This document shows, piece after piece, positions 8,719 through 18,056 of a DNA stretch of 64,000 bases. The number at the start of each line of letters is the position of its first letter. Positions within the stretch are counted from its first letter, which is position 1. The translations under genes and the position numbers were made by a program. Source of the DNA: Burkholderiales bacterium UBA1834 (lineage in GTDB: Bacteria > Pseudomonadota > Gammaproteobacteria > Burkholderiales > Burkholderiaceae_C). The notes below the pieces were generated by a model that saw nothing but the letters and a program-made list of their open reading frames with translations, was not told where the DNA came from and made no database searches. Location: positions 1 through 64,000 of the forward strand of contig DDJC01000020.1 in assembly GCA_002339015.1 (NCBI GenBank), given 5' to 3'.

Positions 8719-9771
8719 ATGTCGGCATGGATGATCTACGGCGCCAACGGCTACACGGGGGCGCTGATCGCGCGCGAGGCGGTGGCGCGTGGCTTTCGGC
8801 CCGTGCTGGCCGGGCGATCGCATGCCAGGCTGGCGCCGCTGGCGCGTGAGCTGGGGCTGGAGCTGCGTGTTTTTTCGCTGGACAACCCCGAGGCCGTGAC
8901 CCAGCAGTTGCGCGGCATGCGCCTGGTGCTGCACACGGCCGGGCCATTCTCGGCCACCAGCGCGCCCATGGTCCAGGCCTGCATCCGGGCCGGCGCGCAT
9001 TACCTGGACATCACCGGCGAGATCGACGTGTTCGAGCAAGTCAGCCGCCAGGATGCGCAGGCCCGTGAGGCCGGCGTGGTGCTGTGCCCTGGCGTGGGTT
9101 TTGACGTGATCCCGACGGATTGCCTGGCCGCCGCGCTGAAGGCGGCCTTGCCGGACGCGGTCGAGCTGTCGCTGGGCTTCGACACCACGGTGAGCCTGTC
9201 GCCTGGCACGATGAAGACCACGTTGGAAAGCGCCCCGCAGGGTGGCTGCGTGCGTCGCGAAGGCCGGCTGGTGCGCGTGCCGCTCGCCCACCACGTGCGC
9301 CGCATCGACTTCGGGCGCGGCGAGCGCCTGGCCATGGCCGTGCCCTGGGGCGATGTGTCCACGGCCTTCCACAGCACAGGCATTCCCAACGTCACGGTCT
9401 ATGTGCCGACCACGCGGCTGATGGTCCTGGGCATGCGCATGACCCACCTCATGCGCCCGCTGCTCGGCCTGCGGTGGGTGCAGCGGGCGCTTGGCGCGCT
9501 GGTGAGTCTGGCCGTGAAGGGCCCCGACGACACGGCCCGTGCGCGCATGCCCTGCCATGTGTGGGGCGAGGCGGTCGACGCGCGCGGTGAGCGGCGCGTG
9601 GCCCGCGTCAGGACCGAGAACGGCTACAGCTTCACCATCCCCGGATCGCTGGCGGTGGTGGCGCACCTGCTGCAGGGAACCGAGGCCCGCGGCTTCGTCA
9701 CGCCGTCGCGCCTGATGGGGCCGGGCCTGGTGGAGCAGATCGCGGCGGGTGGGCGCATCGTGATCGCATGA
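8719..9771 (+). CDS. Saccharopine dehydrogenase-like NAD(P)-binding oxidoreductase
   Basis: A 350-aa protein with an N-terminal Rossmann fold (MIYGANGYTGALIA) and the family motifs HTAGPFSATSAPMVQACI and HYLDITGEIDVF. These match the trans-acting enoyl reductase / saccharopine dehydrogenase-like group, not the lysine-pathway enzyme. The C-terminal third ends with a glycine-rich segment (MGPGLVEQIAAGGRI). It is the last gene of the TetR-regulated operon and likely reduces the same class of substrate as the SDR. The substrate is not visible from sequence. Confidence 0.83.
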   Translation: MSAWMIYGANGYTGALIAREAVARGFRPVLAGRSHARLAPLARELGLELRVFSLDNPEAVTQQLRGMRLVLHTAGPFSATSAPMVQACIRAGAHYLDITGEIDVFEQVSRQDAQAREAGVVLCPGVGFDVIPTDCLAAALKAALPDAVELSLGFDTTVSLSPGTMKTTLESAPQGGCVRREGRLVRVPLAHHVRRIDFGRGERLAMAVPWGDVSTAFHSTGIPNVTVYVPTTRLMVLGMRMTHLMRPLLGLRWVQRALGALVSLAVKGPDDTARARMPCHVWGEAVDARGERRVARVRTENGYSFTIPGSLAVVAHLLQGTEARGFVTPSRLMGPGLVEQIAAGGRIVIA

Positions 9772-9852
9772 GTGCCACGCCCGTGAAGGCCAGGAAGCGC
9801 TTGTTGTAGGCCTTGTGTCCCATGCGTCGGCGACACAGACCGACGTTGCGGA

Positions 9853-10098
9853 TCAGTCTTGCAGGATCAGCAGCGCTTCGTCCTGCCAGTAGTTGGCCGC
9901 GGCGTAGAAACCTTCCCACACGCAGCCATTGCAGCCCCGCCCGCAGCAGGTGGTGGGCTCGGGCGGGGGCGGGCGCAGGGCCACGCCCCGGCTGGCGGCG
10001 CGTTCTTGCAGGGCCCGGAAGGCCGCGCGGGCTGTGTCCAGGTCGGTGAGCAGGCCGGTCATGGATGGTGGTGGATCAGCGGTGTTGGCAAGGGACAT
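9853..10098 (-). CDS. Small cysteine-rich oxidoreductase-like domain protein
   Basis: An 81-aa protein carrying the cysteine cluster TTCCGRGCNGCVWEGFY, characteristic of the oxidoreductase-like N-terminal family (PF09791) of unknown function. Four cysteines in CC-x3-C-x2-C spacing suggest metal or Fe-S binding. A helical, Arg-rich N-terminus and an acidic C-terminus (QDEALLILQD) flank it. The start is uncertain: ATG at 10098 or 10062, neither with a clear ribosome site. The long open frame reaching 11031 on this strand is antisense to the genes above it. Confidence 0.7.
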   Translation of the reverse strand: MSLANTADPPPSMTGLLTDLDTARAAFRALQERAASRGVALRPPPPEPTTCCGRGCNGCVWEGFYAAANYWQDEALLILQD

Positions 10099-10173
10099 CG
10101 CCCGGGCTGGCCACCGGGGAAGGGGATGCCATGATATAGACCTCCAAGGTCCATGGCTTAGAGTGTCTGCACG

Positions 10174-11073
10174 ATGCCTGTCCTGCCCCCATCCAAAACC
10201 GTCACCTGGCGCACCCTCATCCTCACGGCGGCGCTGCTGTTGCTGCTGATGACGGGCCTGGCCGCCGCAGCGGGCTGGTGGGCCTGGAAGCACCTGGTCG
10301 CGCAGGTGGCGCTCCAGGAGCAGAAGGCCCTGATCAAGCTGCCCGAGCAGCTGGCAGTGCGGGCGGCCGTGAGCAACCGCGTGCAGGTCGAGGTGGATGA
10401 GCGCCTGCCCGTGCGTGTGCCCATCTCCCAGACGCTGAGCATCCCCGTCACCGACCCCATCCCCGTCAACGTGGCGGTGAACACCACGGTGCCCATCGAC
10501 CTGGAGGTGCCCGTCAGGCATGTGCTCAAGGTGGACCAGGCGATCGACCTGGATGCAAAGGTGCAGACGCGCGTGCTGGGCTTCAACGTGACCCTGCCCA
10601 TCAAGGGGCGCGTGCCGCTGCGCGCCGATGTGCCCGTGGACCTGGTGATCCCGGTGCGCAAGCAGATCCCCGTGGCGCTGACCATGCCGGCCGTCGTGCG
10701 CCTGCCCGAGCCGCTGAAGGCGCGGGTGGACACGGTGTTCGAGACCACCATCCCGATCAGGCAGTCGATGAGCCTGCCGGTGACCGCGCCGGTCGACGCG
10801 CTGCTGACCTTCCCGGACCAGACGGTGGAAGCCGGCTTGCAGCTGGTGCGCCTCGACCTGCCCTTCGATGCGATCCGCGTGCTGCCCCGGCAGGCGCCGC
10901 CATGGTGGCCGGCACACTGGCCGGTGGCCGGCCCTGTGGCCAGCGGCGTGGTGGCGGGTGACAAACGAGAGGAGCAGGCGCCGGCGTCCGCGGCCCTGCC
11001 GGCCCTGCCCGTGTCTTCGCCGCCATCCCACGCGCCGGTGGGGGGCGAAGGCCTGAAACTGCGCGCCCGATGA
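10174..11073 (+). CDS. Membrane-anchored Pro-Val beta-repeat protein (first of pair)
   Basis: A 299-aa protein of unrecognised family. One N-terminal membrane helix (LILTAALLLLLMTGLAAAAG) anchors an external region made of many short alternating segments, for example RLPVRVPISQTLSIPV, PVNVAVNTTVPIDLEVPV and RVPLRADVPVDLVIPV. The recurring hydrophobic-polar-hydrophobic-Pro pattern predicts extended beta strands. A Pro/Ala-rich tail follows. The next gene overlaps by four bases and has the same design, so the two look like a duplicated pair made together. The function is unknown. Confidence 0.78.
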   Translation: MPVLPPSKTVTWRTLILTAALLLLLMTGLAAAAGWWAWKHLVAQVALQEQKALIKLPEQLAVRAAVSNRVQVEVDERLPVRVPISQTLSIPVTDPIPVNVAVNTTVPIDLEVPVRHVLKVDQAIDLDAKVQTRVLGFNVTLPIKGRVPLRADVPVDLVIPVRKQIPVALTMPAVVRLPEPLKARVDTVFETTIPIRQSMSLPVTAPVDALLTFPDQTVEAGLQLVRLDLPFDAIRVLPRQAPPWWPAHWPVAGPVASGVVAGDKREEQAPASAALPALPVSSPPSHAPVGGEGLKLRAR

Positions 11074-11816
11074 GCGACGATCTGCAGCAGGCCCTGCCGG
11101 ATCCGGCCACGTCCCGCGGATGGCGCCGGCCAGTGACGCGCCGGGCCTTGCTGCTGGTGAGCCTGCTGACAGCGCTGCTGTGGCTGGCGCTGGTGGTGAC
11201 GGGCTTCTTCTACGTGCGGCGCGAATGGGTCACGGTGCTGGAGATGCGCGAGCAGCCCGTGCAGCTGCGCCTGCCCGCGGGCCTGGCCGCGCGCGCCGAG
11301 GTGGTCGAGCCCGTGAGCACCCACCTGCAGGCCATGCAGCACCTGAAGCTGCCACTCGATCAGGAGGTGCGCGTGCAGGTGCAGAACAACCTGAAGGCGC
11401 GCGCCGTGGTCAACACCGTGGTGCCGGTCAACACGGTGGTCAACTTCGAAGGCGACATCCCGGTGGACACCACCGTGAGCGCCGAGGTGCCCGTGGTGTC
11501 GTGGTGGCCCAGCTTCACGGTGACGATCCCGGTGAAGGTGGTGGTGCCCGTGAAAGTCGCCGTGCCCGTATCGGCGCAAGTGCCACTGGCGCTGGACCTG
11601 GAGGTGGCCGGTGAGCTCGCCGGGCCGTTGCACGTGCACCTCAAGACGGTGCTGGACACGCGGGTGGCCCTGCGGGCCCATGTGCGCGCCCGGGTCAGCA
11701 GCCGCACGGACTTCTCGCTGCTGTCGCCGATGGAGCCCTTCGGGGTGGACATCCGCCACGCGCGCCTGCAGGTACCCATGACGGATTTCGGATGGACGGT
11801 GGCCGCGCCGAAGTGA
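11070..11816 (+). CDS. Membrane-anchored Pro-Val beta-repeat protein (second of pair)
   Basis: A 248-aa partner of the preceding gene, whose stop it overlaps (ATGA). It has a cytoplasmic basic stretch (RGWRRPVTRRA), a membrane helix (LLLVSLLTALLWLALVVTGF), then strand-like repeats such as VVNTVVPVNTVVNFEGDIPV and TVTIPVKVVVPVKVAVPV. The C-terminal part (HARLQVPMTDFGWTV) is less repetitive. The shared layout and repeat motif with its neighbour indicate gene duplication. No enzymatic motif is visible; an envelope structural role is a guess. Confidence 0.78.
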   Translation: MSDDLQQALPDPATSRGWRRPVTRRALLLVSLLTALLWLALVVTGFFYVRREWVTVLEMREQPVQLRLPAGLAARAEVVEPVSTHLQAMQHLKLPLDQEVRVQVQNNLKARAVVNTVVPVNTVVNFEGDIPVDTTVSAEVPVVSWWPSFTVTIPVKVVVPVKVAVPVSAQVPLALDLEVAGELAGPLHVHLKTVLDTRVALRAHVRARVSSRTDFSLLSPMEPFGVDIRHARLQVPMTDFGWTVAAPK

Positions 11817-11938
11817 GGCAGGCTGTGTGAGGCGATCAGGACCGTTGCCGGCACCTCGCCGCGGTTGCTGAACTTGGTGAGCGTGTCGCGGGACTGGCCC
11901 GGGGCGCCCGACACGCCTGGCAGACAGCCTGAACGAAA

Positions 11939-11964
11939 CAAGGGCCGCTCGAAAGCGGCCCTTG
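11939..11964 (-). terminator. Terminator hairpin after the efflux operon
   Basis: Perfect 11-bp stem CAAGGGCCGCT / AGCGGCCCTTG with a CGAA loop. Read on the minus strand it follows the outer-membrane efflux gene and is trailed by TTTCGTTC, so it most likely ends that operon. It could also stop transcription from the opposite side. Confidence 0.7.
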
Positions 11965-11998
11965 GTCCATTGTCCATCTGCCTGCGGCCTGGATCGGC

Positions 11999-13513
11999 TT
12001 ACAGCGGCTTGTCAGCCTGAGTCTTGCCCTGCGTGGCCAATGCCTGCGCGGCTGCAGGCTCACCCCAGCTGCCACCCAGCGCCCGTATCAGCCCCACCGT
12101 GGTGGTGGCCCAGGCACCACGCAACTGCACGGCCTGGCGCTCGATGGCCAGCAGGCTGCGCTGCGTGTCGATCAGCGTGAGGTAGCTGTCCTCGCCGGCG
12201 CGGTAGCGCTTGTCGGCCAGATCGGCAGAGCGGCGCGCGGCCACCACGGCCTCGTCCAGCGACTCGGTCTGACCGCGCACGGCGGCCAGGCCCGAGAGCT
12301 TGTCCTCCACATCGCCGAAGGCCGCCAGCACCGTCTGGCGGTAGCTGGCCACCGATTCATCCAGCGCGGCCTCGGCCCGCGTGATGTTGGCCTTGTTGCG
12401 GCCGCCATCGAACAGGGGCATGGACAGCACGGCATTGACCAGCCACGCACGGGCGCTCCAGTCGAACAGGTCGCGCAACTCGTACGAGGCGTTGCCGCCG
12501 TTCGCGGTGAGCACCAGCGATGGGAACACGGCCGAGCGGGCCTGGCCCACGCGGGCGGTGGCCGCCATCATCTGAGCCTGCGCGGCGGCCACGTCGGGGC
12601 GGCGCTCCAGCAGCGTGGAGGGCAGGCCGGCGGGCACGTGCGGTACCCTGGCATCCACGGCCAGAGGTTGCGCCGGCATGGTGAAGTTGGCCGGCGCCTT
12701 GCCCAGCAGCAGCGCCAGGGCGTGTTCCACCTGGGCACGCTGGCCGCGCACGCCCTGCAGTTCGGCGCGCGTGGTGGCCAGCTCGGTGCGGGCACGGGCC
12801 ACGTCCAGCTCGGACACGTCGCCCGCGTCACGGCGTTTGCCGATCAGGTCGGATGTCTCCTGCCGCAGGCCCAGCGTGCGCTCCAGCACGGCCACATCCG
12901 CATCCAGCGTGCGCAGCTGGAAGTAGGCCTGGGCCACGTCGGCCTGCAGGGCCAGCAGCACCGAGCGGTAGGTGGCTTCGCTGGCCTGCGCATCTGCCTG
13001 CGCGGCGTTCACGCTGTTGGCCACGCGGCTGAACAGGTCCACCTCGTAGCTGGCGGTCAGTCCGGCGCTCCACACCGTGCCCGGCGGGAGGTTGGTGCCT
13101 TCGGCCACGCCTTGCTGGGCGGGTGAGAACTTCTGGCGTGCCACGCCGGCGTTGAGGCCCACCTGGGGCAGACGGTCGGCGCGGGCACTGCCCAGCGAGG
13201 CACGGGCGGCCTTGACCCGGGCCGCGGCGACCGCAAGGCTGGGGTTGGCGGCTTCGGCCTGCTGTTGCAGTTCGTTGAGTGCGGCGTCGTCAAAGGCCAG
13301 CCACCAGGCACCGCGGTGCGCGGCTTCCGAAGGCTGGGCGGTTTGCCAGTGGCCCTGGCTGGCCGCGCTGGTGTCGGTGGGGGCGTTGGCCTGGGCTTCC
13401 TTGAAGCCGGCCGGCACGCTGAGCTGGGCATCGCGCGGTTCGGGTGCTGTGGCGCACCCGGCCAGCACCAGGGCCAGCATCAGCGGCGTGAAGGTGTGTC
13501 GAAGAGCAATCAT
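11999..13513 (-). CDS. RND efflux outer-membrane lipoprotein (OprM/NodT family)
   Basis: A 504-aa outer-membrane channel of a tripartite drug pump. The signal peptide ends in the lipobox VLAGC, so the mature protein is lipid-anchored. The two-fold OEP repeat follows: long coiled helices (ELQQQAEAANPSLAVAAARV; RRSADLADKRYRAGEDSYLT) and the family motif YEVDLFSR. It begins three bases after the RND gene stop and ends the operon. The gene order matches the bpeEF-oprC and ceoAB-opcM systems of Burkholderia, so an OprC/OpcM-like channel is likely. Confidence 0.93.
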   Translation of the reverse strand: MIALRHTFTPLMLALVLAGCATAPEPRDAQLSVPAGFKEAQANAPTDTSAASQGHWQTAQPSEAAHRGAWWLAFDDAALNELQQQAEAANPSLAVAAARVKAARASLGSARADRLPQVGLNAGVARQKFSPAQQGVAEGTNLPPGTVWSAGLTASYEVDLFSRVANSVNAAQADAQASEATYRSVLLALQADVAQAYFQLRTLDADVAVLERTLGLRQETSDLIGKRRDAGDVSELDVARARTELATTRAELQGVRGQRAQVEHALALLLGKAPANFTMPAQPLAVDARVPHVPAGLPSTLLERRPDVAAAQAQMMAATARVGQARSAVFPSLVLTANGGNASYELRDLFDWSARAWLVNAVLSMPLFDGGRNKANITRAEAALDESVASYRQTVLAAFGDVEDKLSGLAAVRGQTESLDEAVVAARRSADLADKRYRAGEDSYLTLIDTQRSLLAIERQAVQLRGAWATTTVGLIRALGGSWGEPAAAQALATQGKTQADKPL

Positions 13514-13516
13514 TGA

Positions 13517-16500
13517 TCAAGCCTCCTGGATGACGGGGTCTTGAGACGGGGTCTGGGGTTCGTCCGTGCGGCGGCCTTCCAGGCGCACGGCCAGGAAGCG
13601 CAGCAGTACATAGAACACCGGTGTGAGGAACAGGCCGAACAGGGTCACGCCCAGCATGCCGGCGAACACGGCCACGCCCATGGCATGGCGCATCTCCGAG
13701 CCGGCGCCGCTGGAGAAGACCAGGGGCACCACACCCATGATGAAGGCGATGGATGTCATCAGGATGGGGCGCAGACGCAGGCGGCTGGCTTCCAGGGCCG
13801 CATCGACGATGCTGCGGCCATGGTGTTCCAGTTCACGCGCGAACTCCACGATGAGGATGGCGTTCTTCGCCGACAGGCCCACCAGCACGAACAGCGCGAT
13901 CTGCGTGAAGATGTTGTTGTCGCCCTTGGTGATGTAGACACCCGCCAGCGCACACAGCATCGACATCGGCACGATCAGGATCACGGCCAGCGGCAGCGTC
14001 CAGCTCTCGTACTGCGCGGCCAGCACCAGGAAGACCAGCAGCACGCACAGCGGGAACACGTAGATCATGGTGTTGCCGGCCAGGATCTCCTGGTAGGTCA
14101 GGTCGGTCCATTCGAAGCCCACGCCCTTGGGCAGGGTCTCGGCGGCGATCTTCTCCATGATCTCCTTGGCCTGGCCGGACGACACGCCAGGGGCCGCACC
14201 ACCGTTGATGTCGGCGGCCACGTAGGCGTTGTAGCGCTGCACGCGGTCAGGGCCGTAGCTGTCCGAGATCTTCAGCAGGCTGCCCAGGGGCACCATCTCG
14301 CCGCTGTTGCTGCGTACCTTGAGCTGCGAGATCGACTCGGGGCTGCTGCGGAAGGGCGCATCGGCCTGGGCCATCACCTGGAACGTGCGACCGAACTTGT
14401 TGAAGTCGTTGACGTACAGCGAGCCCAGGTTGATCTGCAATGTGTCGAAGATGCTGTTCAGCGGCACGCCCATCTGCTTGGCCTTGACGCGGTCGACGTC
14501 GGCGAACAGCTGCGGCACGTTGATCTGGTAGCTGCTGAACACACCGGCCAGCTGCGGCGTCTGCCAGGCCTTCATCTGCAGGGCCATGGTGGCCTTGTAG
14601 AGCTCGTCGTAGCCCACGTTGCCGCGGTCTTCGATGAAGAGCTTGAAGCCGCCGATGGCGCCCATGCCATTCACCGCAGGCGGTGGGAACACCATGATGA
14701 AGGCGTCCTGGATCGCGCCCAACCGCTTGTTGACCTCGGCCGCGATGGCATCGCCCGTGAGGGCAGGGTCCCCCTTGCGCTTGTGGAAGTCGTCCAGCGT
14801 GTAGAACACGATGCCGGCGTTGGGCGCATTGGTGAACCCGTTGATCGACAGGCCGGGGAAGGCCACCGATTCGGCCACGCCGGGCACCGACTTGGCGATG
14901 TCCGACATGCGGCGGATCACGGCGTCCGTGCGCTCGAGCGAGGCGGCATCAGGCAACTGGGCGAAGCCCACCAGGTACTGCTTGTCCTGCGCCGGCACGA
15001 AACCCGCTGGCACGGCCTTGAACACGAAGAACGCGGCCACGCACAGCACCAGGTACACGCCCATGGTGATGGCCTTGTGGTTCAGGGTGCCCTGCACGCC
15101 ACCCTGGTAGCGGTGCGAGGCACGGTCGAACACACGGTTGAAGCGCTTGAAGAAGCCACCCAGCAGCCAGTCCATGCCGCGTGCCAGCCGGTCCTTGGGT
15201 GCATCGTGCGGCTTGAGCAGGACGGCGGCCAGGGCGGGCGACAGCGTCAGCGAATTGAAGGCCGAGATCACCGTCGAGATGGCGATGGTCAGCGCGAACT
15301 GCTTGTAGAACTGGCCCGTGAGGCCGGCCACGTAGGCGATGGGGATGAACACGGCGCACAGCACCAGCGCGATGGCGATGATGGGCCCGGACACTTCCTT
15401 CATGGCCTGGATGGTGGCCGCACGCGGGTTCAGCCCGTTGGCGATGTTGCGCTCGACGTTCTCGACCACCACGATGGCGTCATCGACCACGATGCCGATG
15501 GCCAGCACCAGGCCGAACAGCGACAGCGTGTTGATCGAGAAGCCGAAGCCCAGCAGCACCGCGAACGTACCCACGATGGACACAGGCACGGCCAGCAGCG
15601 GGATGATGGACGCACGCCAGGTCTGCAGGAACACGATCACCACCAGCACCACCAGGGCCACGGCCTCCAGCAGCGTCATGATCACGGCCTTGATCGAATC
15701 GCGCACGAACTGCGTCGGGTCGTAGACGATGGCGTAGTCGACATCGGGCGGGAAGTCCTTCTTGAGCTCGTCCATCGCGGCGCGCACGTCGGTCGACAAC
15801 TGCAGCGCGTTGGCGTTGGGCGCCTCGAAGATGCCCATGCCCACCGCCGGCTTGTTGTTGAGCAGCGAGCGCAGCGCGTAACCGTTGGAGCCCAGCTCGA
15901 TGCGGGCCACGTCACGCAGGTGCGTGATGCCGCCGTCGGCGTTGGTCTTGACGATGATCTTGCCGAACTCTTCCTCCGTGCTCAGGCGCCCGGGGGCGTT
16001 GACGGAGAGCTGGAAGGGCGCCTTGGTATCGGGCGGCGCGCCGACCACACCAGCGGCCACCTGCACGTTCTGCTCGCGGATGGCGGCCACCACGTCGGAG
16101 GCCGTCATGCCGCGCTGTGCGACCTTCTGCGGGTCCAGCCACACGCGCATGGCGTAGTCACCGGCACCGAAGATCTGCACGTCGCCCATGCCGTTCAGGC
16201 GGGCCAGGCGGTCCTTGATGTTCAAGGTGGCGTAGTTGCGCAGGTAGACGTCGTCATAGCTGCCCTTGGGCGACAGCAGGTGGACCACCAGTGTCAGGTT
16301 GGGCGAGGCCTTGACGGTCGTCACGCCGAACTGGCGCACTTCTTCAGGCAGACGGGGCAGGGCGCGCTGCACGCGGTTCTGCACCTGGGTTTCGGCCTGC
16401 TCGACGTTGGTGCCGATCTTGAACGTGACGGTCAGCGTGAGCACGCCGTCTGTCGTGGCCTGCGAGGACATGTACAGCATGTTCTCGACGCCGTTGATCT

Positions 16501-16708
16501 GCTCCTCCAGCGGAGCGGCGACGGTCTCGGCGATCACCGTGGGGTTGGCACCGGGGAACTGGGCACGCACCACCACCGAGGGCGGCACCACCTCGGGGTA
16601 TTCCGAGATGGGCAGCTTGAAGATGGAGATCGCACCCGCGATGAAGACAAGGATGGACAGCACCGCGGCAAAGATCGGCCTGTCCACGAAGAATCGTGAA
16701 ATGTTCAT
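13517..16708 (-). CDS. RND multidrug efflux permease (HAE1 family, MexF/BpeF/CeoB-like)
   Basis: A 1063-aa inner-membrane proton/drug antiporter. The N-terminus (MNISRFFVDRPIFAAVLSI, then FPGANPTVIAETVAAPLEEQ) and TM4 motif GIVVDDAIVVVENVERN with the paired Asp residues for proton relay are intact. The second half repeats the fold (VLVGLSAKNAILIVEFA). The length is normal for the family. It sits between the periplasmic adaptor and the outer-membrane channel with almost no spacing. The nearest group by motif and neighbourhood is MexF/BpeF/CeoB, pumps for chloramphenicol, trimethoprim and quinolones; the actual substrates here are inferred. Confidence 0.95.
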   Translation of the reverse strand: MNISRFFVDRPIFAAVLSILVFIAGAISIFKLPISEYPEVVPPSVVVRAQFPGANPTVIAETVAAPLEEQINGVENMLYMSSQATTDGVLTLTVTFKIGTNVEQAETQVQNRVQRALPRLPEEVRQFGVTTVKASPNLTLVVHLLSPKGSYDDVYLRNYATLNIKDRLARLNGMGDVQIFGAGDYAMRVWLDPQKVAQRGMTASDVVAAIREQNVQVAAGVVGAPPDTKAPFQLSVNAPGRLSTEEEFGKIIVKTNADGGITHLRDVARIELGSNGYALRSLLNNKPAVGMGIFEAPNANALQLSTDVRAAMDELKKDFPPDVDYAIVYDPTQFVRDSIKAVIMTLLEAVALVVLVVIVFLQTWRASIIPLLAVPVSIVGTFAVLLGFGFSINTLSLFGLVLAIGIVVDDAIVVVENVERNIANGLNPRAATIQAMKEVSGPIIAIALVLCAVFIPIAYVAGLTGQFYKQFALTIAISTVISAFNSLTLSPALAAVLLKPHDAPKDRLARGMDWLLGGFFKRFNRVFDRASHRYQGGVQGTLNHKAITMGVYLVLCVAAFFVFKAVPAGFVPAQDKQYLVGFAQLPDAASLERTDAVIRRMSDIAKSVPGVAESVAFPGLSINGFTNAPNAGIVFYTLDDFHKRKGDPALTGDAIAAEVNKRLGAIQDAFIMVFPPPAVNGMGAIGGFKLFIEDRGNVGYDELYKATMALQMKAWQTPQLAGVFSSYQINVPQLFADVDRVKAKQMGVPLNSIFDTLQINLGSLYVNDFNKFGRTFQVMAQADAPFRSSPESISQLKVRSNSGEMVPLGSLLKISDSYGPDRVQRYNAYVAADINGGAAPGVSSGQAKEIMEKIAAETLPKGVGFEWTDLTYQEILAGNTMIYVFPLCVLLVFLVLAAQYESWTLPLAVILIVPMSMLCALAGVYITKGDNNIFTQIALFVLVGLSAKNAILIVEFARELEHHGRSIVDAALEASRLRLRPILMTSIAFIMGVVPLVFSSGAGSEMRHAMGVAVFAGMLGVTLFGLFLTPVFYVLLRFLAVRLEGRRTDEPQTPSQDPVIQEA

Positions 16709-16726
16709 GGGAGAGTCCTCGCTGGT

Positions 16727-17908
16727 TTATTGCTTGGCGGCAGCAGCGGCCGAGGCGCCACCTTGCGGCGCTTCCATTGGCACAACCTGCGGCGCCACGG
16801 GCGCGCCGGGGCGCACGCGCTGCAGGCCATCGACCACCACCTTGTCGCCGGCCTTCAGGCCCGACGAGACCACGCGCAGCGGGCCCACGGTGGTGCCCAG
16901 CTGCACCGGGCGGTATTCGGGGATGTTGTTGGCGGCGACCACGTAGACGAACTTGCGGTTCTGGTCGGTGCCGATGGCGCGCTCGGCCACCAGGGTCGAG
17001 GGGGCGCTGTTCGAGGCGTCGGAGCCGACCTGCACCTTGGCGAACAGGCCCGGGGTCAGCAGGCCATCCTTGTTGTCGATCACGGCGCGCATGCGCACGC
17101 TGCCGGCCTGCGGGTCGATCTGGTTGTCGACGAACTCCAGACGGCCTTCGTGCGGCACGCCCTGTTCGTTGGCCAGGCCGATGCGCACCTTCAGCGCGGC
17201 GGGGTTGCTGCGGGCGAGCTTGCCCACCTGCAGGTAGGTGGCCTCATCGCTGTTGAAGCTCACGTACATCGGGTTGGCCGACACCAGTGAAGTCAGCACC
17301 GTGTTGCCGTCGACCAGGTTGCCCGCGGTGACCTCGGCCTTGCCGACGCGGCCGTCGAAGGGCGCGCGCACGGTGGTCCATTCCAGGTTCAGCCGGGCGG
17401 TCTGCAGCGCGGCGCGGTCGGCGCGCGCGGCTGCGTCGAGCTGACTCACGGTCGAGGTGCGCTCGTCGTAGTCGCGCTGGGCGATGGCGTTCTCGGCCAG
17501 CAGGCGCTTGGAGCGGGCCTGCTCGGTGCGGGCCAGTTCCAGCTTGGCCTGCGAGTTGGCGGCAGCCGCCTCGGCGCGGGCCACTTCGGCCTGGTAGGGG
17601 CGCTGGTCGATCACGAAGAGCACATCGCCCTTCTTGACCAGGGCGCCGGGCTTGAGCTGCACGCGGGCGATGTAGCCGGACACGCGCGGGCGCAACTGGG
17701 CGCGGTCGATGGCTTCGACCAGGCCGGAGAACTCGCGCTGCTCGGACACCTGGCGGGTGATCACCTCGGCGACGGAGACGGGGGCGGCGGGCGGCGCGCC
17801 CCCAGGGGCTGCCTGGGCGTTCTGCTCTTCACCGCAGCCGGCAAGGGTGCCGATGGCGAGCGCGGCGGCAACAGCGCTCAGGACGAAATGGGGTTGGACG
17901 GATTTCAT
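16727..17908 (-). CDS. RND efflux periplasmic adaptor (membrane fusion protein)
   Basis: A 393-aa adaptor linking the permease to the channel. The signal peptide ends in a lipobox (TLAGC). The biotinyl-lipoyl segment GYIARVQLKPGALVKKGDVL, the helical hairpin and the barrel domain (WTTVRAPFDGRVGKAEVTAG) are in the usual order. Start 17908 is chosen because GGGAGC lies just upstream and a signal peptide begins there; the open frame reaching 17968 would put 20 extra residues before it. It is the second gene of the operon, after the LlpE-like gene, separated by 148 bp. Confidence 0.93.
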   Translation of the reverse strand: MKSVQPHFVLSAVAAALAIGTLAGCGEEQNAQAAPGGAPPAAPVSVAEVITRQVSEQREFSGLVEAIDRAQLRPRVSGYIARVQLKPGALVKKGDVLFVIDQRPYQAEVARAEAAAANSQAKLELARTEQARSKRLLAENAIAQRDYDERTSTVSQLDAAARADRAALQTARLNLEWTTVRAPFDGRVGKAEVTAGNLVDGNTVLTSLVSANPMYVSFNSDEATYLQVGKLARSNPAALKVRIGLANEQGVPHEGRLEFVDNQIDPQAGSVRMRAVIDNKDGLLTPGLFAKVQVGSDASNSAPSTLVAERAIGTDQNRKFVYVVAANNIPEYRPVQLGTTVGPLRVVSSGLKAGDKVVVDGLQRVRPGAPVAPQVVPMEAPQGGASAAAAAKQ

Positions 17909-18056
17909 GGAGATCGCTCCCGGGGTCGAAAGGGATTGGACGAAGGTGTGAAGACGAGGGGGCTGCATGGTGTTGTGGTCGATGCTTCTTGTTCTGGGGG
18001 GTGTTCTTGTTATGCGGTCTTCTTCTTGTGGAGGCTGGCGCGTGGGCTCGTTGGCT

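Noticed and set aside
10158..11759. Long His-rich minus-strand frame over the Pro-Val repeat genes
   Set aside because: The repeats on the plus strand generate it; the plus-strand proteins have a membrane anchor, good overlaps and sensible starts.
13541..16699. 1052-codon open frame antisense to the RND permease gene
   Set aside because: It mirrors the permease codons, is His/Gln/Arg-rich with no family motif, and has no ribosome site.
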